Shown: piece by piece, positions 32,880 to 43,153 of the stretch | Layout: every line of letters starts with the position of its first letter | Numbering within the stretch: position 1 is the stretch's first letter | Origin: Saururus chinensis | Taxonomy: Eukaryota; Streptophyta; Magnoliopsida; Piperales; Saururaceae | Length of the DNA stretch: 64,000 bases | Reading direction: 5' to 3' | Assembly: GCA_035235625.1 (NCBI GenBank) | Contig: CP141145.1 | Location: forward strand, 1,674,001 to 1,738,000 | Notes under the pieces: generated by a model | The model's database searches: none | What the model was told of the DNA's origin: nothing | What the model saw: only the letters and a program-made list of their open reading frames with translations | Translations under genes and position numbers: made by a program

Positions 32880-33499
32880 AAGCCTAAAAATGTTATATTT
32901 ATTTATGAATATATATTTTACCTTTGATTGGATGGTCCAACATCGGTATGTCCAACACCTTTGTAGGGGTAATGAATGCCCATCAAACTTTGAGTTCCAT
33001 ACTATGCACTGCCTTGAGATATTTGAAAGATAAATGGCTCGTGTGCATGCGATGTGTACCTTCCATATTACACAAAAAATTCAAAATTTAACATCCTAAT
33101 TTTCATTAATAATTATAAGATTCAAACGGGATTCACAACTTAATAAACCTTACCACTAATTAGGTCCACTTCCATCGTCAATAGGGGCAGATGACCTATG
33201 ACATTCATTTGAAGCTACTATCATATAAATTACCTAGCATCTAGAGTCAAAAATCGACAGAAAGAGGAAGGCTCAGTTGTGCCCTAATCGGCAGAGAACC
33301 GCTCCAACGCAAAGGGGCAAGAGCACAAGACATGGAAGGGAAAATCTGTAATGAGAAAGGGGGCGGCCGTAATGGCGGATTTGGGCTGCAATGGGACAAA
33401 GGTGGTGGCAGATTTGGGTGCAAGGGCACAGCGGTGGCATCCCTGGGCGAAATGGCAAAGATTTGGGCAAAATGGCAAGGAGTCGAGATGAACTGTAAA
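32880..33499. other. MULE spacer, GC-mixed, no gene recognised
   Basis: Between transposase and foldback. Short open frames on both strands at 33247-33550 have no recognisable domain. Confidence 0.45.
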
Positions 33500-34180
33500 G
33501 CGAGTATAAAGTGGTGGATTTCGTCCTTTCGAATGACAAAATCAACATAGACTAGGTGACGTTTTCGTCCTTTAGAAGGACAAAATCAACTTAACTAATT
33601 TCATCACTTAATTTTCTTTAAAATGATTTCCTCGTTTGGAGTGACGAAATCAACATAAATTGGATTTCATCATTCTAAACGATGAAATCAGTTAATTTTT
33701 TTTAAAAAAGCCACCAAGGCGCCAATGCTTGGTTGGCGCCTACGTGGCAAAAACCAAAACCACTTTGGAAAATATTTCCCAAAGTGGGTTAGTTTGGTAA
33801 TTATTTTTTTAGTTATTATTTAAATAATTTTCCCAATTACAAAAGTAATATATAAAGGGAAAATTATTTAAATATTATTAAAAATATAATTACCAAAATC
33901 ATGCACTTTGGAAAATATTTTCCAAAATGGTATTGTTTTGGCCACGTAGTTACCAGCCAAGCATTGGCGCCTGCGTGGCTTTTTTTAAAAATTTAATTGA
34001 TTTCGTCATTCCAAAGGACGAAATCATCTTTAAGTTTATTTCGTCCCTTCCAAAGGATGAAATCTTCATTTTCACATGATTTCGTCCTTTGATTTTCAAG
34101 TCTCCACTGATTTCGTCCTTCTAAAGGATGAAACCTGATTTTGTCCTTTTAAAAGATGAAATCAAATCACTTATTCTCTC
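33500..34180. mobile_element. Foldback (long inverted repeat) element
   Basis: Centred near 33845. The inner arms (about 33697-33835 and 33850-33998) are complementary over more than 130 bp, including GGCGCCAATGCTTGG / CCAAGCATTGGCGCC and CACTTTGGAAAATATTT on both sides. The outer arms carry repeated palindromic units of the type GATTTCGTCCTTTAGAAGG...AAATC, at least four on each side (33515-33690, 33990-34165). No coding sequence. The architecture suits a MITE or a foldback transposon; the terminal form GTGGTGGATTTCGTC is not one I can place in a family. Confidence 0.65.
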
Positions 34181-34449
34181 CAACTACTCAGTACCACTTC
34201 AAGTCAACTTAGAACTGAAATTAACACCTATCCTTGTATATTCTACACATCAAGTTTCAATTATAATCCACAACATCAGATTTATCCACATCAACTATTA
34301 TTCACACAATATCAAATTTATCCACATCAACTATCATCCAAACACACAAATAAGCATAAGATATAAATGTTTATAAAACTTATAAATCTAACATCACATA
34401 TGTTCATAAAATGTTTAGTTCAAAACAAACATATCACAATCCAAATTCA

Positions 34450-35940
34450 CTCAATCTCTTCTACTCCTACATCCTCAACCCTGACCCCAACGGTAATGTA
34501 CTAGCTCCTCCTGCTCCTCATGGTCCACCTGCTCCAGCTCCAGCTGCGCATAAGTAACTGATGGCTCAACATGTGCTGGTAGCTATTGTCTATAATAAAG
34601 TATCGGATCTGGCTGGGGGTAAGCTATGTGTGGAGTATCCAGAAATGATGAATGTGGAGGAGAGGTAGGTGCTGCAGATGAAGATGGAATATCAACAAAT
34701 GTATTGTGCCTCGACTGTGTATGAGCTGCCTCATCGGTATGATAATGCCCATGAATGTCTATAATCACCGACTGAAGTAGTGACAAACTATGAAGGACTT
34801 CATCATGTTCCTTGAGCATCGACTGACATGATGCTAATAAGACCTCACCCGAAGTATAGGTATTAATTGCGTCAGTCAAATGCACATGTCTACGTCCCAC
34901 TAAACCAAGTTATAAAAAAATAAGCTAAAAGTCAGATAAATAAAAGATAAGATATAAGAAAATATTATTATATAATTAACAAAGATATACTTACCATAGC
35001 TGCCTCAGACGCACCCTTAGGTTGATATGTCATCTCTTCTACATCATCGCGCGGTAAAATATATCGTCGTGTAATGGGTAAATACCACTGCATATATGGG
35101 CTATGAACATCTTGCAATGTTGTAGTCATCTCCCATCGGATAATAGTGGCTCTTCTATTATCCCATCGAGCGATATATGTTGCATGATATATAGCCCAAT
35201 CGGTAATATGGCAGCCTTGTCGAGTGATGCGATGACAAACTCAATGGTACGAGGTGGGACCTCTTGCTCTAAGTTGAACTGAAGTATCACACGATCCGGC
35301 ATATACATCTCGATAATCTCAAAACAGATGAGTGGTGTTCGCGAGAGCTACACATCTCGACCCTCGATGTAGAGAGGAGGTAACACTGCCAAAACCTCTG
35401 GTGAGTACGGCTACCAAATAACCTACACATTTTATAAAGATAATTATGTTTAAATTACCTTACATATCTTATAATCATTGTATGAAATTTGATAATTAAA
35501 TAAATTTACCTGATAAGGCCGCTGGTGGTCTAACTCTCCTCTATACAACCAAAGGACTCCTTGTGGATTTTCTGTTTTTCTCTTCCAAACACTCCACCTT
35601 AATTAGTCAAATTTGAAACATGATTTCAGCATATCTAAATAAAACCATGCTAAAAAAATTAAGTATTAAAAATAAAAATACCTTACCTCGCCCCTTATGG
35701 AGTACCCTTAATTAAGTGACCCATCTCAATACTCAGTCGGTCGACATGTAAATGCTTCCACGACCATGTTGTTGCAAAATATGATTATTAAAAAATACAA
35801 AGTAATTATGTGTGCAAAAAATATTAACTTAACAAATTCATTTACCTGAAGAAAGGTCAAACATCCTGTAATCGCAGTGGTCATGGCTTGACATGTTTCC
35901 GTACTCTCGGTATAAAAATGATAGACTAACATTTCATGAC
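34450..35940 (-). pseudogene. PMD gene, copy 2 (C-terminal half)
   Basis: Homologous to copy 1 over 35450-35940 and extends further downstream. Minus strand: exon ending in LTFLQ near 35850; AWEHLHV-equivalent section near 35750-35690; LLSDGR, YMPDRVILQFNLEQEVPP and IEFVIASL near 35310-35130; YMQWYLPITRRYILPRDDVEEMTYQPKGA near 35100-35000 (one exon, cited in part); then a tail beginning MGRRHVHLTDAINTY (34900-34583). The Met-Pro-Asp-Arg-Val and WYLPITRRYI blocks are standard for PMD C-termini. The N-terminal half is missing beyond 35940. Confidence 0.72.
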
Positions 35941-36012
35941 ACTAAATCAATGCTTTAATTATTCTCATACATTACCTACGCACCAGCATTTCTTGTAGTT
36001 CACAGTTATGCC

Positions 36013-36648
36013 CTAGTGTTTCGAAATATAACTTGATATGCTCTTAGGTGTAATGTCTACTGAGTCTTTAAACAGGCCATAACATTTTCTCGCAATCCAA
36101 AGGTGCAATGATAGGGGATGGTCAATTGACTTCCTTTGGGTTCTACATGAATGGTTCTGCATGAACCTCATGATAGTCACATGATCTCCTATATTTGAAG
36201 CCCTTATGTACCAGTCACAAGAATGAATGGAGCACTTTGCGGCATACGTATTCCTGTTTTCATCCACAACACTGTATGTGAAATTCTTCTTTATTGCTAA
36301 GTTAATCAAGACCCTCTTGAAATGCAACAGGCAAAGAAAATGTGCTCCCAATTCGAGGAGCATCTGGTAATCCTTTGCTTGCAAGCTGCTTGTCATTAGC
36401 TTGCCTTCACCAACATTTTGTTCCAACATGTTTAAATCATCAATGTCGACATAACTGCGGGCTTCACTATTTCTGAATTCTCCATGGTCAGATAAACTTT
36501 CCATGTCAACTATATCATTATCGTACCACTGATCGTCACCCCACGTATTTTCAAGTTCTTCAACTTCTTCACCGTCATAATTATAAGGGTTGTATGGAGG
36601 TTCATAGTTATCAAATGAAGTCCTTGTCCCACGCATCGTTGGCGACAA
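36013..36648 (-). pseudogene. Second MuDR N-terminal domain
   Basis: Acidic N-terminal stretch (residues 1-60, rich in Asp/Glu/Tyr), then a MuDR DNA-binding domain: LHFKRVLINLAIKKNFTYSV, CSIHSCDWYIRASNIGDH and MRFMQNHSCRTQ (residues 105-170), a C2HC-like zinc arrangement. It ends with an ITPKSISSYI segment like the start of the transposase core, after which homology stops. Distinct in sequence from the copy at 32859-32293, so a different MULE lineage is likely. Confidence 0.72.
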
Positions 36649-37215
36649 TTCCTCTTATCTATTTTAATTTACTTCTATCTGAGGTTCTATAGTTATTGGA
36701 TTGGTGAAAGATGATTGACATGGATTTCTTGAGGGCAAGTTTTCCAGTTCTCCCAGTCTAGATTGCACATTATCGTGTTAAAAAAATGTGACATCACTCG
36801 ACTTCATGTATTCAGTTACACGCTTACAATTCAAATCGTGTTACTGAAACCACGATATGAATGCATGTCATGATATTACATCTACGCTAAAAAACATTAT
36901 TGATATATCGCATGTATATGTCATATCATTACTAGTGCGATATATTATAAATCATGTTTCTTTCTTCACATGATATGATTTGAACGTCACACAATATATT
37001 CTATATTGTGTGCTCGAGTACATGATAAAGACCAATCTCATGTATTCTAAAGTTTTGTTGTTACCTGACAGTCTCAAATGTGAACTGTATTTCATTGACT
37101 CCGGTTTAAAATCCAACATTAGAGCTTGGCTGAGCCATTATGACCGGTGATTTGGCTCTATTAACTGTCTAGTTCTTTTCTACAGATGGTGCTTTGTCAC
37201 CGTTGTTGGGCTCTA

Positions 37216-37437
37216 TCATCTTGGCATACAATATAACACCTCCTTATCCGCCTTCTTATAAATGGAGAACACTAATTGGAAGTCCTCATCGTCTTGTAAT
37301 TCATATATCATAAATAATTGTGAAGATGAAATTAAATACTTTAAAGTGACATTAGTATTGAAGGCAAGTCGTGCTTTGACTTGAGCCAGCAACTCGTTGA
37401 ACCTCACCGATGGATCAATGTTCATCAACCATGTCAT
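37216..37437 (-). pseudogene. PB1-like N-terminal domain of a MULE transposase
   Basis: 73 residues resembling the PB1-like domain that precedes the MuDR domain in many plant MULE proteins (FNELLAQVKARLAFNTNVTL, IYELQDDEDFQLVFSIYK). It lies upstream, on the same strand, of the MuDR domain at 36648. Moderate support. Confidence 0.5.
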
Positions 37438-37439
37438 TC

Positions 37440-38186
37440 CACAATATACACACCATCATTTCCTACCTCTCCATTGTAATGTATACAAATACTGATCTTA
37501 TCCATAATCGGTGTAAAAATAGGATCAAATCTATGAAATGCAGCCTTTGGAGCCCTCAAACAGTATCTGCGGAGTCAAAAAATATTTTTTTCTTGCTGAA
37601 TAATGTTTGTTGGGGAGTCACTGCCAGTCACCTCCCGCCGGCGATTTTTGTTGGCCACCGATGAATCCCAGCACACCGGAATAGCGCAATATTGTTCTGG
37701 TGTTCATTTATTTTATAACATATGAGATAGTGAAAACCTAAGGGCAGTTTTGTTCAATAACAGGTTATATGGCATTTATGTTTAAAATCTAGGGAATATG
37801 AAATTTTTCCATCTTCATCGAGGCAATATAGAAAAAACTCATTATAGTGGCATGCATCCTTTTTTATCACATTTAGTTTTACATCTTGCTTTCCAAATTT
37901 GACAAATTATGAGGAATGGGGCAAGTCTTATGAATAGACTAAACAAAGTTCACCATATTTCAACCACCAGATTTCGCACATTTATTTGAACACTTTGGCA
38001 GGGAGTAATCTGTCGTCTGCTGGTCAGACAGATTTGAAGCGGAAGGAGACCGGGGACCGCTTCAGTTCGGTCTGACCCTTTTGAGGCGCCATGATCAGTT
38101 TTCCTTTTGTCATGTCTAAGGCGAGGCTTTGATAATAATATTGCGTCTCAAAAGTAACACATAATCGTAGGAAGAAGGGTGAGAAC
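37440..38186. other. Unassigned DNA
   Basis: Nothing recognised apart from moderately GC-rich patches at 37600-37680 and 38000-38100. Confidence 0.4.
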
Positions 38187-38190
38187 TTGC

Positions 38191-38235
38191 AAGAAGAAGA
38201 AGAAGAAGAAAGAAAAAGAAGAAGAAAGGGAAAAG
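38191..38235 (+). repeat. (GAA)n microsatellite
   Basis: Imperfect run of GAA/AAG triplets of about 45 bp. Confidence 0.85.
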
Positions 38236-38819
38236 GTTCTGATATTCACTCCTCTAATAACAAATGGCCAGCAGCCATACACTTATACCTGCCCATGGGT
38301 GGTGTCCACCCTTGGCTAGGTCCCCATGTCCCGCGCCATTACATAATCAATAGCTGTAACCACATGCCACTTATTTACCTTAGCATAAATAAACCCCCAA
38401 AAATTGTCTTACAATAACGTAAATAAAACTAAATAAAAAATTTACAAGGCCTTCAAAGACCTACGAATCAAGACATGCGCTGGGTTGTGTCAGAACACAA
38501 TAAATAATTATATAAAAAAAAAGACCATGACCTACTAATAAAAGCTTTGAATCTCGAAGCAGTAATACTATGAACTCTTATTTCATTTAGACTATAAATA
38601 TCACAGAGATAATCTTCCCGATATAGGCTACTTTATTTGAATTATTAAGCCCCTGAGTGTTCTCAGAGACTAAAACCGTTAATGAGAGATGAATATTACC
38701 TCTCCTAAGGTTAGAATGTAAAACCCTGTTAGGTTGGGTCAGATTTTGAAACTGTTTTTTTGCCTTGCGTAGAGACTTCTTTGAGGGCACTAGAGTGAAC
38801 CCATATAAAGAGATAGTCT

Positions 38820-39790
38820 CATCAGATAAAGAATGTGTTCCACGACGAAATCAATAGGTCCCTATAAGGCTTGGCCGACTGAGCTAAAAGCTGGAGGGAA
38901 GCTTGCTCATTTGGATCTTGGTTATTTGCTTTGACAAGAATCTCTTTATCCATGTTGTTTGACATATCATCAATAATATAAATTCTTTGCACTTCAGCTT
39001 GGGATCTTGGAATGCAAGTCTCCTCCTCATGATTATCATTAGAGGGAGTTGGGTTAATCCTGATTTGGCATGAAGGCACCATAAAGATGGGAGGTTGTGA
39101 GGAAGTGGCAATATTCATATCATTCCAACGCAAAAGAAAATTTCCTGGCCACAAGGTGTCATTATGAGTGACCACATCCAGCACCAAATCATACTGAGAG
39201 GTAGTCGGCACATGATTCTGAACTTCAACCCAACCTCTAGTAGGACAAGTAATCTGATTATGGTCAAGGCATTTGCGTTACCCACAAATGGAATGCTTCC
39301 CTTCATAAAATAATTCTTGAGAAAATGTAGAGTCATCTTTCATGCAAATGAGAATGTCGTTTTGCAATTTAGAAGTGGAATTCACTTTGACACAAATACG
39401 AGCATACGCTAGGAGCTTTCTTCGAAGCGCTAATTTGTCAATATAAAGAGGGGAACCAATGGCGCTAGCAATTCTACCCAAGTTTCCATTACTCCAAATT
39501 GAATGGGAAGGTTAGGTAATCAAATCTAAAGAGAAATTGAAAAAAGTAAATCCCTTACCTGCATAGTGTCAATAGTCCAATGCTTGAGAATACGGGGGTG
39601 GTCTTTGATAGCCCAAATCAATCCCAGGACCTTCAAGCACTTGTCTTCACTAGCAAATTTGAACAGAAAAACCCTCGAGGAGAGCAACATGATTCAAATG
39701 GTAACTGCATTTTCCACATACAATCAATAACTTGCGTTAGACCTAGATAGTGAGGGCCTTTGCCAAGCAAGTAATTGACCAAGCTTAATT
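38820..39790 (-). pseudogene. Plant LINE ORF1 (DUF4283/zinc-knuckle) remnant
   Basis: Minus strand. Near 39700-39580 a DUF4283-like segment is readable (FLFKFASEDKCLKVLGLI, then ILKHWTIDTM). Next come LGRIASAIGSPLYIDKLALR and LAYARICVKVN, the strongly conserved block of plant LINE ORF1 proteins, and a zinc-knuckle-like CLDHNQITCP near 39230. The tail to 38820 is unconserved. ORF1 proteins bind LINE RNA. No ORF2 is adjacent, so this is an isolated fragment, broken by frameshifts at about 39280 and 39490. Confidence 0.7.
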
Positions 39791-40573
39791 GCCAATGTTC
39801 CCCCTCTTCTTCAATCAGATAGCATCAAGAGTTATTTCTTTTTTATTTTTTGCCTCAGGAAAGTTGGAGATTTGATAATTTTCTTGAGTTGAATGATTGG
39901 ACAAAAGGTTATTTTAAGGAGGAAGGAGATTGATGTAGATCATAAGAGCCTACAAATAATTTATAAGAGCCAAGTTAAATCTATATTAAAGCAAATTGAT
40001 AAAAAAGTTTTCCAGCTTGAAGAATATTGAAGTTAGGCTTGGAATTAATGATACGAATCAATTGATCAGAGGAGTAAAATACACAATAGAATGTTAAGCG
40101 ATCGATTAGACCCCGGGAGTGATCAATTGCCTATTGCTAGTTCCAACTGAGGTCTTGAGCGATTGATTAGGCTAGTATCTATCGATTGATCCAGTGATTC
40201 ATGCAAACAAAAACCATGCACAATCAATTATCCTTACGAATGATCGCTCGACCTGTTCTGGTATAAGCTTCAATTATGTTTTGGACTAGAATTCTTGTTT
40301 CAGATTGATTTCTTTTGAGTCCTTTTCTTTACTAGGAGTCCCAATTTCATAATCTTTTATTTATTTAGACCTTATCTAGCTTACTTCTCTAATTTTGATT
40401 GGCTAGTGCTTAAGTAGTTGTAGTTTGGACTCCTTTATTTACATTTTATGCCTATAAGACTTGTATAAAACTTGACTCTTTCATGGAAGCTAGGGATTCT
40501 GAATTTTCAAAAAAATATTGCTCAAGAAGAAGGGAGATTCTTTCTCCATTTTGTGCATTTACTAGTGTGAATC
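39791..40573. other. Unassigned DNA with short CGATYGATT-type repeats
   Basis: No gene. The stretch 40095-40255 has repeated CGATCGATTAG-, GATCAATTG- and CGATTGATY-like words. Confidence 0.4.
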
Positions 40574-40578
40574 ATGAG
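40574..40578 (+). other. 5-bp target-site duplication (ATGAG), left
   Basis: Identical to 43149-43153; together they bracket the solo LTR. Confidence 0.9.
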
Positions 40579-40949
40579 TGTAACGACCCGTTTTTCGATT
40601 ACGCTTAACCCGGGAGGGTTAAGGGTAATTTGGTAATTTGAGATTAATATTAAGGGTTTTCATTAGATGAAATACCCGTAGCCAGGTAGAGCTTGGCATT
40701 ACGAGCATAATGATTTGAAGAACGCGCGAAACAGAGGTCAGGACCGAAAATTACGATATTTGAGAAACGTGCTTTATAGGCGGGACCCACTTGGAAATAG
40801 TGTGGTTTGCTACTTTAAGTGGGTTGGTATCAAAGGGCTCATCGATACGAGTCCAACGGTACCTAGAACGTTCAAATCTGATTCCGGGGTAGAAAGATGC
40901 GCGCGTTTGTAATTTTAAGTATAAAAATAAAAAAGAAATATGGAAAATG

Positions 40950-41130
40950 GGTTAGCCGGCGCGCGGCACGCGGCTGGCACGCGCCGCAGCGCGAGCCAGC
41001 GCGGCGCGGCGTGACACGTGCCCGCGTTACCGCGGGCGCTGCAGTTTCGCGCGGGCCGCGGTTCCGCGCACGAACGCGACCCGCGTAACGCGCGGGCGCG
41101 AGCCGCGCGCGGTTTCGGCGGCTCGGGGGT
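40950..41130 (+). promoter_or_regulatory. CpG-dense promoter block of the solo LTR
   Basis: About 180 bp made largely of GCGCG, CGCGG and CGGGC words, directly upstream of the TATA box. The LTR at 2452-3482 has a comparable block (2890-3125) in the same relative place. Confidence 0.7.
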
Positions 41131-41143
41131 CTATATATACCCC
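41131..41143 (+). promoter_or_regulatory. LTR TATA box
   Basis: CTATATATACCCC; same setting and near-same bases as the TATA box at 2862-2874 on the minus strand. Confidence 0.7.
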
Positions 41144-41230
41144 ATTTCGTTCCTTCTCTGACGCAGAACTTCTCTACCCCCGTTTCTGACCGTTCTGAGG
41201 CCGATTAAGGCCGTTCAAGACCCGTTTCCT

Positions 41231-41700
41231 ACTAAATCGAGTATGCTCTACGCAATGGAGCTGCCCGTTCTTCGAGTTGGAGACCGTATGATGAAGAAAC
41301 GTCCCAAGACAAGAGGAGGTCATGTCCGTTATCTTCATGCACCGATGAACTTCATTTTCTCTGTTTTTGGCCATCCCAACTCCGATTTAGTCGGTCCAAG
41401 AGGCGTTCTTGACTAAATCGAGTATGTTCTACGTGGTGGAGGGTTCTGTTTTCTGAGTTGGCAATCGTATGAAGAGGAAACGCCCCAAGACAAAGAAAGG
41501 TTCTACCCGTACCGACAAACTTTGTTTTCTCTGTTTATGGTCATCCCAACTCCGATTTAGTCAGTCCAAGAGGTGTTCTTGACTAAATCAAGTATGTTCT
41601 ACGCGATGGAGAGGTCCGTTCTTTGATTTGGTAACCGTATAAGGAGGAAATGCCCCGAGACAAGGAGAGGCTCCACCCGTCATCCTCGAGCAACGAACAA
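41231..41700 (+). repeat. ~170-180-bp direct repeats in the LTR (about three copies)
   Basis: Each starts ACTAAATCGAGTATGTTCTA (41231, 41413, 41582) and continues with a CGTATGAAGAGGAAACGCC-like and a CCCAAGACAAG-like part. Lies just downstream of the TATA box, in the likely R/U5 leader. Confidence 0.85.
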
Positions 41701-42000
41701 GAAATATGGGCCCGGAGCAAGACGGGATTTTATCCGAAGTTGCCAAGCTACATCAAGAGAAGTAATCTAGACTAGGGGAGGTTCTGTCCGCCACTCACAG
41801 GCACAGGAAATGAGAAGAGTCTCCGGCAAGGAGAACATTTATACGTAGTCTTTCTGTACAAGATGAGGAACGTATGAAGGCTAGAGGAAGCTCCGTCTAA
41901 TATCTTCGGATCTGAAGGGAAGGATGCTCGTGTGAGCAACTCCGAGTACCTCTACTATACGAGACATAAGGGCAGTAAGCAACTCTGTATCCCGCTACTA

Positions 42001-42575
42001 TACCTATATGCTATATATCTATATGTCATGCTAGGTGCCTATATGCCATGCTATGTGCCTATATACTATGCTATGTGCCTATGTACTATGCTATGTGCCT
42101 ATATACTATGCTATGTGCCTATATACTATGCTATGTACCTATATACTATGCCATGTACCTATATGCCATGCTAGGTGCCTATATACTATGCTATGTGCCT
42201 ATATACTATGCTATGTACCTATATACTATGCCATGTACCTATATGCCATGCTAGGTGCCTATATACTATGCTATGTGCCTATATACTATGCTATGTGCCT
42301 ATATACCATGCTATGTGCCTATATACTATGCTATGTACCTATATGCCATGCTATGTGCCTATATGCCATGCTATGTGCCTATATACTATGCTATATGCCT
42401 ATATGCCACGCTATGTGCCTATATACTATGCTATGTGCCTATATGTCATGCTATGTGCCTATATATTATGTTATGTACCTATATGCCATGCTATGTGCCT
42501 ATATATCATGCTATGTGCCTATATGCCATGCTATGTGCCTATATACTATGCTATGTGCCTAGATGCCATGATGTA
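42001..42575 (+). repeat. 20-bp minisatellite, about 28 copies
   Basis: Unit CTATGTGCCTATATACTATG with variants at two or three sites (ACTATG/GCCATG, GTGCC/GTACC). It is open in all three forward frames because the unit has no stop in any register; the resulting Cys/Tyr/Met/Leu-rich peptides are artefacts. Confidence 0.95.
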
Positions 42576-42594
42576 TACTTATATGACGTGTGTG

Positions 42595-42705
42595 GTCTCG
42601 CTCTAGGGTAGAGCGAGACGTGTAATTTGTGTTCTCAGTCTCGGCTCAGTGATAGAGCGAGATACGTGTATGAGATTTCGATCCCGCTCTATGGTAGAGC
42701 GAGAT
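42595..42705. repeat. Three palindromic TCTCGCTCTA-GGTAGAGCGAGA units
   Basis: Near-perfect short hairpins at about 42595-42619 and 42683-42705, and a half-diverged one at about 42640-42662 (CTCGGCTCAGTGATAGAGCGAG). Part of the solo LTR 3' half. Confidence 0.7.
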
Positions 42706-43148
42706 GTACGATTCCGTTAATTTATTAACTTCCGCTTGACTCCGATATATGATGAGTGTTTGTATACTCCGATTAAATATTTGGAGATATGTATTTTATA
42801 CGTATGATTTTGTGATGTTTGTAGTATGTAGTAGCCATTAGGCAGAACTACGTTCGGATCCGATCGTATTGGGATAATATCCAATACGTACGTAGGCAAC
42901 CAACGGCAAGGCAACGTTGGCCCGATCCAAATTATTATAATAATATGTTTTATTTTGTTTTACACGCGATGAACTATGAAGCTTCGTCGTGTGTACAACC
43001 TAAGTCTACGTACGAGGAAGCCTTAAAGCTCCGTAGTGCGTAGACGAACGTTGTAACTCTCGCACTCAGACGATGATTCCTGGCTCAAGGAAAGAGAAAA
43101 TTTCCTATTAGTGATTTTTGTGGGCCCGGCTCGGGTCGGGTCGTCACA

Positions 43149-43153
43149 ATGAG
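43149..43153 (+). other. 5-bp target-site duplication (ATGAG), right
   Basis: Matches 40574-40578. Confidence 0.9.

Larger units (their letters stand above)
26640..37437 (-). mobile_element. Mutator-like (MULE) complex with plant mobile domain genes
   Basis: Minus strand. Contains PMD copy 1 (30740 to 26640, split by a solo LTR), a MuDR-type transposase (32859-30886), a foldback element (about 33500-34180), a partial PMD copy 2 (35940-34450), a second MuDR N-terminal segment (36648-36013) and a PB1-like segment (37437-37216). PMD genes are known companions of Mutator-like transposases in plants. The two sets may be one rearranged element or two elements in tandem. No convincing terminal inverted repeats or 9-bp target duplications were found, so the outer limits are those of the recognisable parts. 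Confidence 0.7.
40579..43148 (+). repeat. Solo LTR, Tekay-like, 2.57 kb
   Basis: Starts TGTAACGACCCG, ends CGGGTCGTCACA (mutually inverted ends), flanked by a perfect ATGAG duplication. No internal element remains, so it is the product of LTR-LTR recombination. Layout in plus order: U3 with GGGACCCACTT (about 40783) and the GGGCTCATCGATACGAGTC motif (40835-40853), CpG-rich block (about 40950-41130), TATA box (41131-41143), three direct repeats (41231-41700), a 20-bp minisatellite (42001-42575), a palindromic GCTCTA triplet (42595-42705), and a 3' block with GGCAGAACTACGT (42842-42854). The perfect TSD suggests a fairly recent insertion. Confidence 0.93.

Noticed and set aside
42001-42575. CRISPR-like array
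   Set aside because: Head-to-tail repeats with no unique spacers, inside a plant LTR.
42010-42610. Overlapping Cys/Tyr/Met-rich open frames of 68-175 residues
   Set aside because: All three forward frames are open because the 20-bp unit has no stop in any register; a protein-coding role is not supported.
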